Positions 8,583-18,072 of a DNA stretch of 64,000 bases are shown piece by piece. This stretch comes from Marinobacter sp. F3R11 (GTDB lineage: Bacteria; Pseudomonadota; Gammaproteobacteria; Pseudomonadales; Oleiphilaceae), in contig NZ_QOCH01000015.1 of NCBI RefSeq assembly GCF_003318275.1, forward strand, positions 1,087,677 to 1,151,676, given 5' to 3'. The number at the start of each line of letters is the position of its first letter. The stretch's first letter is position 1. Made by a program: the position numbers and the translations under genes. Below the pieces are notes generated by a model. The model was given only the letters and a program-made list of their open reading frames with translations. It made no database searches and was not told the DNA's origin.

Positions 8583-8620
8583 AATCAAAGAAGGCGAGCC
8601 GTAGCTCGCCTTCTTTGATT
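8583..8620 (-). terminator. Strong terminator after gabD
   Basis: A perfect 17-bp inverted repeat (8583-8599 and 8604-8620) closes a 4-nt loop. The stem includes AAAGAAGGCGAGC and its complement, so the 3' end of either strand's transcript is T-rich. It lies 15 nt beyond the dehydrogenase stop. Confidence 0.85.
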
Positions 8621-8634
8621 AAACCTCCGGGGTG

Positions 8635-10089
8635 TCAGAATCCGCGGGGCACAGTCTGAGCTTCAACAAATTCAAACAGACCTTCATGCCCACCTTCACG
8701 GCCAATCCCTGAAGCCTTCATACCGCCAAATGGCGCTTCAGGCGTTGGCCCTGTGCCGGTATTCCAGCCTACATGGCCAAACCTCAGGCCTGCAGCAACC
8801 CGGTGAGCACGTTCCACATCAGCGGTGAACACATAGGACGCCAGGCCGAACTCGGTATCGTTGCCGGCATCAATGACTTCCTCCTCAGTCCGGAAGCTTG
8901 CCATTGGCACCAGGGGCCCGAATGTTTCTTCCCGGAAGCAGCACATATCCCGCGTTACGCCAGAAATAACCGTCGGAGGGAAGAACAAATGCCCTTCACC
9001 CAGATCATCGGGTTGTTTACCTGCAACCAGCGAAGCACCCTTGTTGAGTGCATCCTCCAGGTGACGCTTCACCTTGTCGAATCCCGCCTTGTTAATCAGT
9101 GGGCCAAGATCCACATCGCCGGCAATTCCATCGCCTACAGTCATTTTGTTCACGCGTTCAGCAAGTTTCTTACCGAAGGTATCTATAACTGTTTCGTGCA
9201 CAAAAATCCGGTTGGCACAGACACAGGTCTGACCGCCGCCACGGAATTTATTGGCAATCAGGTTGTCGGCTGCAGCATCCAGATCTGCATCTTCAAATAC
9301 GATAAACGGAGCGTTCCCACCAAGTTCCAGAGCCAGTTTCTTGATCTGATCAGCAGTATCCACGACCAGTTTCCGGCCCACTTCCGTGGATCCGGTAAAG
9401 CTCAGCATAGGCACATCCGGGCTTTCGCACAGAACCTTGCCAATCACGCTGGCCTTGCCCATCACCAGATTTACCATGCCATCCGGCAGGTTGACGTGTT
9501 TATCCATCAGGTCGAAAAGAGCAATCATGGTCAGCGGTGTCTCGCTGGCCGGTTTGATCACCGAAGGGCAGCCTGCCGCCAGAGCGGCTGAGAGTTTTTT
9601 GGCGATCATACCGATCGGGAAATTCCAGGGAGTGATCAGCCCGGCAACACCGATTGGCCGGTAGTGTACGGTCCAGCTGCAATCCTTGGGGCTTTCCGGA
9701 AGCGTCCGGGCGTCCAGGGCCTGAATATGCTTCGAACAGTAGTCAAAAAATCCTGCGGCGTAATCAACCTCGCCCTGAGCTTCATTCAGCGGCTTGCCAT
9801 GCTCCAGACACAGAATGCGACCAACCTCTTCCTTGTTCGCCCTGAGCGCATCACGGATATCCTCAAGCCACTTTCTACGGGTTTCAATAGAGTAAGGGCT
9901 CGTAAGTCTCAGTGCAGATTTGCCCGCTTCGACTGCAGCCGTGACCTCGCTCTCAGGCATGGAAGCAACCTGTGCAATTACTTTGCCCGTTGCGGGGTTA
10001 TAAACATCAAAGGTGCTGCCCTGCTCGTTGTCAGTCCAGCGACCGCCAATGTAGCCAGTCAGCTTCTCCAGCAATGGTGACTCGATCAT
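8635..10089 (-). CDS. gabD: NAD(P)-dependent succinate-semialdehyde dehydrogenase-type ALDH
   Basis: A 484-residue aldehyde dehydrogenase of the GabD group, which oxidises succinate semialdehyde to succinate. The catalytic residues are visible: Glu255 in LELGGNAP and Cys289 in GGQTCVCANR, with the cofactor-site motifs ITPWNFP and FTGSTEVG. The C-terminal PFGGMKASGIGREGG matches the family. It diverges from an acetylpolyamine/HDAC-type deacetylase across 172 bp. Since polyamine breakdown runs through 4-aminobutyrate and succinate semialdehyde, a shared catabolic role is plausible. Other semialdehydes such as glutarate semialdehyde cannot be excluded. It is followed by a strong terminator. Confidence 0.88.
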   Translation of the reverse strand: MIESPLLEKLTGYIGGRWTDNEQGSTFDVYNPATGKVIAQVASMPESEVTAAVEAGKSALRLTSPYSIETRRKWLEDIRDALRANKEEVGRILCLEHGKPLNEAQGEVDYAAGFFDYCSKHIQALDARTLPESPKDCSWTVHYRPIGVAGLITPWNFPIGMIAKKLSAALAAGCPSVIKPASETPLTMIALFDLMDKHVNLPDGMVNLVMGKASVIGKVLCESPDVPMLSFTGSTEVGRKLVVDTADQIKKLALELGGNAPFIVFEDADLDAAADNLIANKFRGGGQTCVCANRIFVHETVIDTFGKKLAERVNKMTVGDGIAGDVDLGPLINKAGFDKVKRHLEDALNKGASLVAGKQPDDLGEGHLFFPPTVISGVTRDMCCFREETFGPLVPMASFRTEEEVIDAGNDTEFGLASYVFTADVERAHRVAAGLRFGHVGWNTGTGPTPEAPFGGMKASGIGREGGHEGLFEFVEAQTVPRGF

Positions 10090-10261
10090 TTCGGCTCCTA
10101 TACTGTAAGTAACGGCACCCGAGAAGGTGCACTATTGCGTCGGTAGAGTATGTCTTCCATAGTGGATGCTGAATCTCTACCTGTAAAGTCGGCGGCCCGG
10201 CTTTTGACCATCCTCCGTCGGCACCTATACTCGGAGAACCAGACATTCAGGAGTTCGGACA

Positions 10262-11275
10262 ATGAAAGCTTTTTTCCATCCCGCTCAAGATCAGCATACG
10301 CCCCGAACCTACTTCACCAGGGGGCAGATGCGCCAGCCTCAGGAGGTGCCAGATCGCACCAGTCAGATGCTCGAAGGCCTGAAAAATATTGGCATACCGG
10401 TACTGCAGCCTTCGGATCACGGGGCCGGCCCGATTTCCAGAGTGCACGACCTTGGGTATCTGCGGTTCCTCGAGTCGGCACACCGTCGCTGGAAAGAAAT
10501 GGACGACTGGGGTGACGAAGTAATGTCCAATATTTTTGTCCGGTCTCCGAATCACCTGACGGGTGTTCTTGCGGAAGCTGCCCGCTACCAGTCAGACGGC
10601 AGCAGCCCCATCGGTGAGCACACCTGGCACGCAGCCTACTGGTCGGCCCAGTCGGCCCTTGGCGCCGCCGACGCACTGATGGCAGGTGATCGCACTGCCT
10701 ATGCTGTCTGCCGGCCACCAGGTCACCATGCCCGCAAGGATTCTGCTGGCGGCTTCTGTTATCTGAACAATGCGGCCATTGCAGCCGAGCACATGAAATC
10801 CCGCTTTCCCCGCCTGGTCATTCTGGATACAGACATGCACCACGGCCAGGGCATTCAGGAAATTTTCTACGATCGCAGCGATGTGCTCTATATATCCATT
10901 CACGGCGACCCGACCAATTTCTATCCTGTCGTTACCGGCTTTGAGAATGAGCGCGGCGAAGGCGAGGGATATGGTTACAACATCAACCTGCCGATGCCCC
11001 ACGGCTCATCCGAAGAAGATTTCTTCGGAAAGCTTAATGAGGCCTTGGCTGCTATCCGGCTTTTCCAGCCAGATGCGCTGATCCTGACTCTGGGTTTCGA
11101 CATTTACAAAGACGATCCCCAGGCCAAGGTTTCGGTTTCCTCGGAAGGCTTCTCCCGCCTCAGCACTCGTGTGCGTCAACTCGGCTTGCCAACGCTGGTG
11201 GTTCAGGAAGGCGGCTACGATCTGGACATGCTGAGTGAGAACGTTCAGCAGTTCTTCAAAGGGCTGGCCGTCTGA
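10262..11275 (+). CDS. HDAC-superfamily deacetylase, acetylpolyamine amidohydrolase type
   Basis: This 337-residue protein has the arginase/deacetylase fold. RPPGHHA contains the catalytic tandem histidines, DTDMHHGQG contributes zinc ligands, and the C-terminal VVQEGGYD carries the conserved Gly-Gly-Tyr. The sequence groups by eye with bacterial acetylpolyamine amidohydrolases, which deacetylate N-acetylputrescine and related amines, rather than with acetoin-utilisation AcuC. AGGAG about 10 nt upstream sets the start. Its divergent neighbour gabD fits a polyamine-to-succinate route. It ends only 4 bp from the convergent thiI stop. Confidence 0.85.
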   Translation: MKAFFHPAQDQHTPRTYFTRGQMRQPQEVPDRTSQMLEGLKNIGIPVLQPSDHGAGPISRVHDLGYLRFLESAHRRWKEMDDWGDEVMSNIFVRSPNHLTGVLAEAARYQSDGSSPIGEHTWHAAYWSAQSALGAADALMAGDRTAYAVCRPPGHHARKDSAGGFCYLNNAAIAAEHMKSRFPRLVILDTDMHHGQGIQEIFYDRSDVLYISIHGDPTNFYPVVTGFENERGEGEGYGYNINLPMPHGSSEEDFFGKLNEALAAIRLFQPDALILTLGFDIYKDDPQAKVSVSSEGFSRLSTRVRQLGLPTLVVQEGGYDLDMLSENVQQFFKGLAV

Positions 11276-11279
11276 GGTT

Positions 11280-12734
11280 TTATGAACCGGGCGCGTAAAC
11301 CTTGATGTTTCCGTGCCCTTCAGCCTTCAGATTCACTGCGTGCATACGGCTCATGGTGCCGCGGTCGCAATACAGCAAATATTGCCGGTTGGCCGGGAGA
11401 TCCGGCATCCTCCGGCTCAGCTCGTAAAACGGTATGGTCAGGATCTCGTTACCCGTGAGCTGCAACGGGGACTGCTCACCTTCTGCCGGGTGGCGCACGT
11501 CGATAATGACATCGCTGACGCCCGGCGTTTTTACCAGATCTACATCTTCTGGCGTCTTGGTAGTTTCCAGCAGGTCACTGACGGCCGTTTCTTCACGAGC
11601 CTCAATGGCACGAACCAGAACCTCGGGGTCCATGCCCGATTCTTCTTCCTCCACCCGGTGCAGACGAGCGCGGGTTGCCGGCTTCTGGGATATGACACCA
11701 CAGTATTCAGGCATGGTGCGAGCGTAGGGTTCTGTGCCAATTTCCCGGGCAATACCGATAATGGCTTCCTTGTCCATGACGATCAAAGGCCGCAAAACCA
11801 CCTCATCACTCGCCCGGTCCACCACGTTCAGATTGGTCAGGGTCTGGCTCGATACCTGACCCGCCGCATCACCCGTCACCAGCGCAGAAGCATTGTTGTT
11901 TCGCGCAATTTCGCTGGCTGCCTTCAGCATTTGCCTCTTCAGCACCACACCCCAGTGCCTGTGGCCGACAGAACGCATGATTTCTTCCACCACACCATCA
12001 AAAGGCACGGAAATAAACTTGGCGCCATGAGAGGCTCCATAGCGGTCCCACAGGTAGTGAACCACCTGCCGCACCCCCACCTCGTGGGCCACTCCACCCA
12101 GGTTAAAAAACAGAAAGTGACTGCGTATACCCCTGCGCAGCATCAGGTATGCAGCGACTGACGAATCATAACCTCCGGACATAAGTGTCATTACGTTCTC
12201 GGCACTGCCCAGGGGATAACCACCCAGGCCGCAATGCCTGCGGTGGGCAATATGGAACTGGTCATCCCGCACTTCGATGCGCACCAGTACCTCAGGTGAT
12301 TTCAAGTCGACCCGGGCACCCGAAGCCGACTGCAGCAAAATACCACCTATGGTCCGCTCAATATCAATTGAGCGAAAATCGTGTTTACCCTGACGCCGGA
12401 CCCGTACAGCAAAGCTTTTCCCGTCGAGGCGGCCGTTATATGCAGCAACCGTTTTTTCTGCCACATCGTCAAGACTGATAAACGGAAACGCCACAATCTC
12501 CTGAATGGTAGAAATTCCGGGAATACGCATAAGCGCATCAATCACCGGTCCTGCCAGGTTTCTGCCTTCGGGAACATCCACGTCCACTCTGTCCCAGCTA
12601 CCGTCCACAAATATTTCGGGATCCAGGCGCGCCAGAAGTTTGCGGACATTCTGACGCAGATGACGCATCTGATCACGACGAACAGGCTTGCTCTTGATTG
12701 CAACTTCCGGGGCAGGACGAATAAGCAGTTTCAT
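11280..12734 (-). CDS. thiI: tRNA 4-thiouridine sulfurtransferase ThiI with rhodanese domain
   Basis: A 484-residue enzyme that activates tRNA U8 with ATP and transfers sulfur to make s4U; in enterics it also serves thiazole synthesis for thiamine. Order of domains: N-terminal ferredoxin-like and THUMP region (to about 170), PP-loop ATPase with SGGYDSSVAA, the conserved CGVISQKP segment, and a C-terminal rhodanese domain. The rhodanese cysteine in LLYCDRG is residue 456, the same number as the catalytic Cys456 of E. coli ThiI. It is convergent with the deacetylase and divergent from ppnN. Confidence 0.96.
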   Translation of the reverse strand: MKLLIRPAPEVAIKSKPVRRDQMRHLRQNVRKLLARLDPEIFVDGSWDRVDVDVPEGRNLAGPVIDALMRIPGISTIQEIVAFPFISLDDVAEKTVAAYNGRLDGKSFAVRVRRQGKHDFRSIDIERTIGGILLQSASGARVDLKSPEVLVRIEVRDDQFHIAHRRHCGLGGYPLGSAENVMTLMSGGYDSSVAAYLMLRRGIRSHFLFFNLGGVAHEVGVRQVVHYLWDRYGASHGAKFISVPFDGVVEEIMRSVGHRHWGVVLKRQMLKAASEIARNNNASALVTGDAAGQVSSQTLTNLNVVDRASDEVVLRPLIVMDKEAIIGIAREIGTEPYARTMPEYCGVISQKPATRARLHRVEEEESGMDPEVLVRAIEAREETAVSDLLETTKTPEDVDLVKTPGVSDVIIDVRHPAEGEQSPLQLTGNEILTIPFYELSRRMPDLPANRQYLLYCDRGTMSRMHAVNLKAEGHGNIKVYAPGS

Positions 12735-12845
12735 AAATCGGCGTTTTGTCGGATGGTATATGATCGGAAAAGCGCTTAGTGTAACGTTTCGGCGCCATGC
12801 CTCAAAATCGGGTATTACCGCAACTCTTCAGGAGCTTTTCCGTTC

Positions 12846-14228
12846 ATGACCGCACCGACCATCAATGCCCTCGTATCACCTGAGGGTAGCCTGGAAATAC
12901 TCTCCAATCACGAAGTCAATCTGCTCAAGGACCGAAGCGAAGGCGGCTTGTACCGGCTTTTCCGGCAGTGTGCTCTGGCGGTTCTGAATACTGGCGTCGT
13001 GACCGATGACTGCCAGGGCCTGATGGAGGGGCACAAGGATTTTGATATACGCCTGATCCCCCAACCCAGGGGCCTGAAGCTGGAATTGATCAACGCTCCG
13101 GCACACGCATTTGTGGATGACGAAATGCTCCGGGCCATTCGGGAGCATCTGTTCTCGGTTCTGCGGGATATTGTTTATACCCACTCCTCGCCGCAGTTTG
13201 CCAAGATCATGAAGAGCAATGAGCCGGACGACCTTACAAACATGGTATTTCACATACTGCGCAACGCCAGAGCACTGCAGCCTGGCCGGCAACCTGACCT
13301 GATCGTGTGCTGGGGAGGTCACTCCATCAGCGACAAGGAATACCAGTACAGTAAGGAAGTGGGTCACCAGCTTGGACTTCGGGAACTCAGCATCTGCACC
13401 GGTTGCGGCCCTGGTGCCATGAAGGGACCAATGAAGGGTGCGACCATAGGTCACGCTAAACAGCGGGTGAAAAACGGACGTTATATCGGTATTACCGAGC
13501 CGGGCATTATTGGCGCCGAAGCCCCCAACCCTATTGTTAATGAACTGGTGATCATGCCAGATATCGAAAAACGCCTGGAAGCCTTTGTGCGCTGTGGTCA
13601 CGGAGTGATTGTTTTTCCGGGTGGAGTAGGCACCGCTGAAGAAATTCTTTACCTGCTTGGCATTCTTCTGCATCCGGACAACGCTGACCTGCCCTTCCCG
13701 GTGGTTTTCACCGGCAGGCCTGAAAACGCAGAATATTTCGAAATGATTGATCAGTTCATCCGCAACGCCCTCGGAGACAAAGCCGCCAGCAAATATGAAA
13801 TCATCATAGACGACCCGGTTCGGGTAGCTCAGGCCATGAAAAAAGGCATGAAGGAGGTTGAAACCTTCCGCCGCGCCATGCAGGACGCCTATTACTTTAA
13901 CTGGGTGCTGAAAATCGATCCGGTATTCCAGCTACCCTTCGAGCCTGACCACGAGAATATGCTCGCTCTGGAATTACATCGTGATCAACCCGTGCACCTG
14001 ATCGCAGCCAACCTGAGAAAGGCATTCAGCGGCATAGTTGCGGGTAACGTTAAAGAAGGGGGGATTCGAAAGGTTCAGGAAAAAGGGCCCTTTGAAATAT
14101 CCGGTGACCCGACCCTGATCAAGCCTCTGGAAGCCATGCTGGAACAGTTCGTGATCCAGAATCGCATGAAGCTGCCGGGAAGCTCAGCTTATAAACCGAG
14201 CTACCGTATTGTTGGCACAACAGCCTGA
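12846..14228 (+). CDS. ppnN: Nucleotide 5'-monophosphate nucleosidase PpnN (YgdH)
   Basis: This 460-residue protein matches the YgdH/PpnN family in length and layout: an N-terminal extension, a LOG-type Rossmann core and a C-terminal domain. Characterised members hydrolyse purine and pyrimidine nucleoside monophosphates to base and ribose-5-phosphate and are stimulated by (p)ppGpp. Motifs seen are CWGGHSISDKEY, CTGCGPGAMKGP and the nucleotide-binding PGGVGTAEE. It is monocistronic and ends inside a terminator hairpin whose loop contains the TGA stop. Confidence 0.94.
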   Translation: MTAPTINALVSPEGSLEILSNHEVNLLKDRSEGGLYRLFRQCALAVLNTGVVTDDCQGLMEGHKDFDIRLIPQPRGLKLELINAPAHAFVDDEMLRAIREHLFSVLRDIVYTHSSPQFAKIMKSNEPDDLTNMVFHILRNARALQPGRQPDLIVCWGGHSISDKEYQYSKEVGHQLGLRELSICTGCGPGAMKGPMKGATIGHAKQRVKNGRYIGITEPGIIGAEAPNPIVNELVIMPDIEKRLEAFVRCGHGVIVFPGGVGTAEEILYLLGILLHPDNADLPFPVVFTGRPENAEYFEMIDQFIRNALGDKAASKYEIIIDDPVRVAQAMKKGMKEVETFRRAMQDAYYFNWVLKIDPVFQLPFEPDHENMLALELHRDQPVHLIAANLRKAFSGIVAGNVKEGGIRKVQEKGPFEISGDPTLIKPLEAMLEQFVIQNRMKLPGSSAYKPSYRIVGTTA

Positions 14229-14241
14229 GCTGTTGTGCCAA
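14212..14241. terminator. Bidirectional terminator spanning the ppnN stop codon
   Basis: A perfect 13-bp stem (14212-14224 with 14229-14241) has the 4-nt loop CTGA, so the ppnN TGA is in the loop. It lies 11 nt from the end of the convergent cytochrome gene, so it may serve both. T-runs are weak. Confidence 0.65.
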
Positions 14242-14251
14242 TACGGACTGC

Positions 14252-14590
14252 TTAGTTGCCGCCAGCTGGCAAGCTTGAATAGTATGCCGCCAGATCATCG
14301 ATATCTGCATCGCTCAGTGCTGCCGCCTGGCCTTGCATGATCGCTGCCATGCCACCGTTACGCTGCTTGTCCCTGTAGGCTTTTAGGGATGACACCAGAT
14401 ACTGCTCGTGCTGCCCGGCCAGATTCGGGTACATCGGGATCTGGGCAACTCCGTTCAGGTTATGGCAAGCCGCACAGACTGCCGCTTTTGTCTTGCCCGC
14501 TGCCGCATCGCCGGCGGCAGAAGATACTGCCGGAACAGCAGCGCCAAGAGCAAAAAGCCCGACAATCGCATAATGTTTAAGTTTCATCAT
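14252..14590 (-). CDS. Periplasmic c-type cytochrome (class I, cytochrome c5/c553-like)
   Basis: A 112-residue secreted monoheme cytochrome. A signal peptide (residues 1 to about 26, ending VSSAAG) is followed by the heme-attachment motif CAACH at 39-43. The methionine ligand is probably in the [10 protein letters not shown] segment near residue 80-88. The spacing and the tail [13 protein letters not shown] are typical of small class I electron carriers, which pass electrons to oxidases or reductases. It stands alone. The specific partner is not indicated by neighbours. Confidence 0.9.
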   Translation of the reverse strand: MMKLKHYAIVGLFALGAAVPAVSSAAGDAAAGKTKAAVCAACHNLNGVAQIPMYPNLAGQHEQYLVSSLKAYRDKQRNGGMAAIMQGQAAALSDADIDDLAAYYSSLPAGGN

Positions 14591-14805
14591 AATTGGCCTC
14601 TCATCATCGTTTTAAGTTTTCCAAACCGGTATTCTGAACCGGACAATAACTGGCTGGAACTTATAGCACAGCCATGCGGCTGCGCAAATGCCATAGATCA
14701 ATGCGATTGTTTCGACGTTCGTCCTCTTTAACTTCCACCCGGTTAAGGAGACATTACGGATAACGTCCGAATCAGTGATTATATTACAGCCCGGAGACAC
14801 CTTTA

Positions 14806-15909
14806 ATGTCTGTAGAGGTTCAGGAAATCCCCTGTCGCCAAGGCCATTTAGGCTTGCTGACTCTGAATGCCCCCGCCACCGTGAATGCGCTCACCCAGGA
14901 TATGATTGTCGCTATCAGTGACACCCTGGATCGCTGGGCCGACGACGAACGCATCTGTATCCTTGTAATACGAGGCGCTGGAGAAAAAGGCTTCTGCGCA
15001 GGCGGAGACATCCGGGACCTGTATCAGTCGTTAACGGATTCGGGGAATCACGACGCTGCATTCAGTGTTTTTCGCCATGAATACGCACTGGACTACAAGC
15101 TGCACAGATTTCCCAAGCCCGTTGTTGGTATCGGACACGGAATTATTATGGGGGGCGGCCTGGGACTTTTTTCCGCCTGCCGCTATCGGCTGCTCACGCC
15201 GGACGCGACTCTGGCAATGCCTGAGATCTCCATAGGCCTGTTTCCGGACGTTGGTGCAAGCTGGTTTCTGAACCGCCTGCCCGGGCGTCTGGGATTATTT
15301 ATGGGGCTGACAGGTTGTAGGCTGAACATTTCAGACGCACTGCGTGTGGGGCTGGCCGACATGGCCCTTCCTGCCAACGACCCGAAAGGCCTGCTGTCGC
15401 GGCTACAGGACGAAAGCTGGAGTGGCAGGAAATCAGCTGATGACAGCCGCCTGTTCCGCTTGCTGAATCAACTTGAAACCGGGAATTACCGGGCCTTACC
15501 CGCCAGCCATCTTGAGTTGCACGAACGGGATATTGCCAGGCTGTGTGCCGGCCCCAGCTTACCCCGGATCGTTGAGCAGCTGCTGACAGCAGACATAGAC
15601 AATGACTGGTGGCAGGCTTGCATGAAAACCCTGAAAGACGGCTGCCCGGTATCCGCATGGCTGATATGGAATCAACTCAGGAAGGCCCAGCAGATGTCCC
15701 TGAAAGATGTATTCAGGATGGAGCTGGCAATGGTTGGGGAATGCCTGCGCCGACCAGACCTGACCGAAGGCATACGGGCCAGGCTGATTGATCGTGACCA
15801 GAACCCGCAGTGGTCTTTCTCTCGTATCGATGATGTACCCGAAGCGGTTATTGATGCCCACTTTCTGCCCGTGTGGGACGATCAGACAGACCCCATGCGA
15901 CTGGAATAG
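14806..15909 (+). CDS. Enoyl-CoA hydratase family, 3-hydroxyisobutyryl-CoA hydrolase-like
   Basis: A 367-residue crotonase-fold protein, longer than simple hydratases and matching 3-hydroxyisobutyryl-CoA hydrolases of valine breakdown. Diagnostic segments are FCAGGDIRDLY, the oxyanion motif IMGGGLGLF, and MPEISIGLFPDVGASW with the conserved Glu and Asp used by the hydrolase. GGAG in the leader at about 14791 supports the start. No other valine-pathway gene is adjacent, so the assignment rests on sequence alone. It is convergent with tmcA with a 6-bp gap. Confidence 0.85.
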   Translation: MSVEVQEIPCRQGHLGLLTLNAPATVNALTQDMIVAISDTLDRWADDERICILVIRGAGEKGFCAGGDIRDLYQSLTDSGNHDAAFSVFRHEYALDYKLHRFPKPVVGIGHGIIMGGGLGLFSACRYRLLTPDATLAMPEISIGLFPDVGASWFLNRLPGRLGLFMGLTGCRLNISDALRVGLADMALPANDPKGLLSRLQDESWSGRKSADDSRLFRLLNQLETGNYRALPASHLELHERDIARLCAGPSLPRIVEQLLTADIDNDWWQACMKTLKDGCPVSAWLIWNQLRKAQQMSLKDVFRMELAMVGECLRRPDLTEGIRARLIDRDQNPQWSFSRIDDVPEAVIDAHFLPVWDDQTDPMRLE

Positions 15910-15915
15910 AACCCT

Positions 15916-18072
15916 TCACACCTCCTGCCAGATTTCCAGGAGTTCCCGAACCACGCCACGCAAGCGGTCCTCACCGTCACGCTGACCAGAGCACAGCCCT
16001 TCTTCCTGCAGCTCTGGCCAGCTCCAGCCCTGCAGTACAGCCCGGCACCACAGGTGCGCGTCTGCATGCCCCGCCATCCAGCTCATAACCCCCTGGACCA
16101 GACTCAAATCCCGCAATACCGGAACCATCAACCGGAACCCCCGATGGCCATTGCCATAATTCTGCAGATCGCGGATATCCGCCGCATCTGGCCTGCAGGC
16201 CGATGACAGGTCAGACATCATCTCCGCCAGCAGTCCCGGGTCCAGATATTTCCAGTTCAGAGGTACGAGCACCAGCCAGTGCCGAGCCAGCCGCGACTGT
16301 ACTTGCTGAAACAAAGATATCCCTTCCGGGCTCAGGGCATGAACCATCTGCACCGGATATTCTCCGCTGGTGATCTCCTGTTGCAGCCCGATGCGGGCCA
16401 GTTCCAGGCCGCAGGAGCGCCAGAAAGCATAGAGATCGGAACTGCCCCCAAAACTGGTGCCCGTATAATCCAGCCCTTCCCTTGCCGCACCTGCAGTCGC
16501 GGCAGCGACCAGTCTACGCCCGATACCGGAACGTCTGGCCCGGGCGGTGACAGCAATACGGACAGTTCGCAAGCCGCGCTGGCTCGCCGCCTCAGGGAAT
16601 CCGCTGTGGCTGGCCAGAGACTGGGGCAGAAGATGCCCACGCACCCGGCGCTTTCCACTTGCCACCAGCCCGGCGAGCTCTCTGCTCAGCCCACCTTCCA
16701 CAGCGCCCCAGAGCAGGCCCACAGTTTTACCATGCACAAGAGCCCGCCAGCTTCTGGCGGCGGGATCGTCCATCCATTGCCGGAGATCTGCAGGTGTGGT
16801 CCGGTAGTGCGCATCCACCAGAAGACCAAATGCATCAGCCAGCTCTGCCTCGGAAGCCAGGGCCGGCCGCCAGGGCTCAATGACAACCTCTCCGGCCTCT
16901 GTTTCCGGAATATTACCCGGGTCATGGTCTGCACCGAGCAGGAACAGCCCGGATATCAGAGACTCCAGCAAGTCGCCTTCGGCCCAGCGTACAGGCCTGG
17001 AAAGGGTTTGTAATTGCCAATGCGGAGTGGTCTGGTCGAGAATCTGACGAAAGCGAATGGCAAACCCGCGCCCTGCGCCTTCGTAACCATGAACAGTGGA
17101 CGCAAAAGCCACCCGGGGCCAGCCCAGAAGAACACGCTTCAGAAGAGACACCGGGATAGCCGCAGCTTCGTCCACCATAACCACTTCAGCTGCCGGGTTT
17201 TCCCGTAACAGATCCCGGACGGATAGAAAACGTAGCCTTGCGCCGGATGCAGTTTCCAGGCAGTCGTCACTGGCACCGGCTACCTCGGCGCCAAGGCTTT
17301 CCCGGGCGTGGTAGAACAGAGCCTTAACATTCTCGATGGACGGCGCAGTCACCAGAACCTGCCGTCGCCCCTGTTGCAGCAGTTGTGCAGCAGCCATTCC
17401 AAGCGCTGCAGATTTACCCCGGCCCCGGTCAGCGGTTACCACCAGTGGCCGGCGCCGTCGCCCCAGCCCAAACGACACCAGCTTACGGATCAGCTCCTGT
17501 TGATCGGGTGTCGTAGCAACCCTGAATTCAGATGCCGGCACGGACAGCTTAGGAACAACAACCGCATCGGGCACGCCGGGGTTTACCCGGATCACCGAAG
17601 AATCCGCCGCCAGAATGCTGGCCATGCGCTGGGCAAAAGGATGAGCCTGACCATGATCAAGGCCCGTTCTCCCATAATCCGGATCAGGAAAATGCTCCCA
17701 GTTCTCCAACTCAGGCATCAGCCAGAACAACAGTCCGCCTGCTTTAAGCGTTCCGGCCAGTGCCGCAAACGCATCCGGAGGGTTACCCTGCCAGCCATCC
17801 CACACAATCAGAGACGTTTCCCGCCCCAGCCATTGCCGTGCTTTCATCGGTTCAATAGCAGTCAGGCGGCCGTCGGTCACATCGTCTGCCACTCCGACCC
17901 ACAGCCCGCCCCGCAGCCCAAGTGAAGGTATCACTGCCTGCAGCCACTGAATGGAGAGATCGCGCCCGCCTTCCAGCAAGACCAGCCGGCGTTCTCCCCG
18001 GGCTGCAAGACCGGCCTGTAATGAGCGCCAGTCAGAAGTATCGGGTGCTGAGGCCAGGATTCCGGAGTTCAT
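15916..18072 (-). CDS. tmcA: tRNA(Met) cytidine acetyltransferase TmcA
   Basis: A 718-residue enzyme that makes N4-acetylcytidine at the wobble base of elongator tRNA(Met) using ATP and acetyl-CoA. It has an N-terminal DUF1726-like domain, a RecD-like helicase module with Walker A ADRGRGKSAALG and Walker B VMVDEAAAIP, and a GNAT acetyltransferase domain with VTARARRSGIGRRLV (acetyl-CoA loop). It is somewhat longer than the 671-residue E. coli protein. The ATG overlaps the stop of the upstream DUF2237 gene as TGATG, so the two are translationally coupled. Confidence 0.95.
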   Translation of the reverse strand: MNSGILASAPDTSDWRSLQAGLAARGERRLVLLEGGRDLSIQWLQAVIPSLGLRGGLWVGVADDVTDGRLTAIEPMKARQWLGRETSLIVWDGWQGNPPDAFAALAGTLKAGGLLFWLMPELENWEHFPDPDYGRTGLDHGQAHPFAQRMASILAADSSVIRVNPGVPDAVVVPKLSVPASEFRVATTPDQQELIRKLVSFGLGRRRRPLVVTADRGRGKSAALGMAAAQLLQQGRRQVLVTAPSIENVKALFYHARESLGAEVAGASDDCLETASGARLRFLSVRDLLRENPAAEVVMVDEAAAIPVSLLKRVLLGWPRVAFASTVHGYEGAGRGFAIRFRQILDQTTPHWQLQTLSRPVRWAEGDLLESLISGLFLLGADHDPGNIPETEAGEVVIEPWRPALASEAELADAFGLLVDAHYRTTPADLRQWMDDPAARSWRALVHGKTVGLLWGAVEGGLSRELAGLVASGKRRVRGHLLPQSLASHSGFPEAASQRGLRTVRIAVTARARRSGIGRRLVAAATAGAAREGLDYTGTSFGGSSDLYAFWRSCGLELARIGLQQEITSGEYPVQMVHALSPEGISLFQQVQSRLARHWLVLVPLNWKYLDPGLLAEMMSDLSSACRPDAADIRDLQNYGNGHRGFRLMVPVLRDLSLVQGVMSWMAGHADAHLWCRAVLQGWSWPELQEEGLCSGQRDGEDRLRGVVRELLEIWQEV

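Noticed and set aside
10115..10130. GCACC/GGTGC hairpin between gabD and the deacetylase
   Set aside because: Only 5 bp, too short to claim as a terminator or operator.
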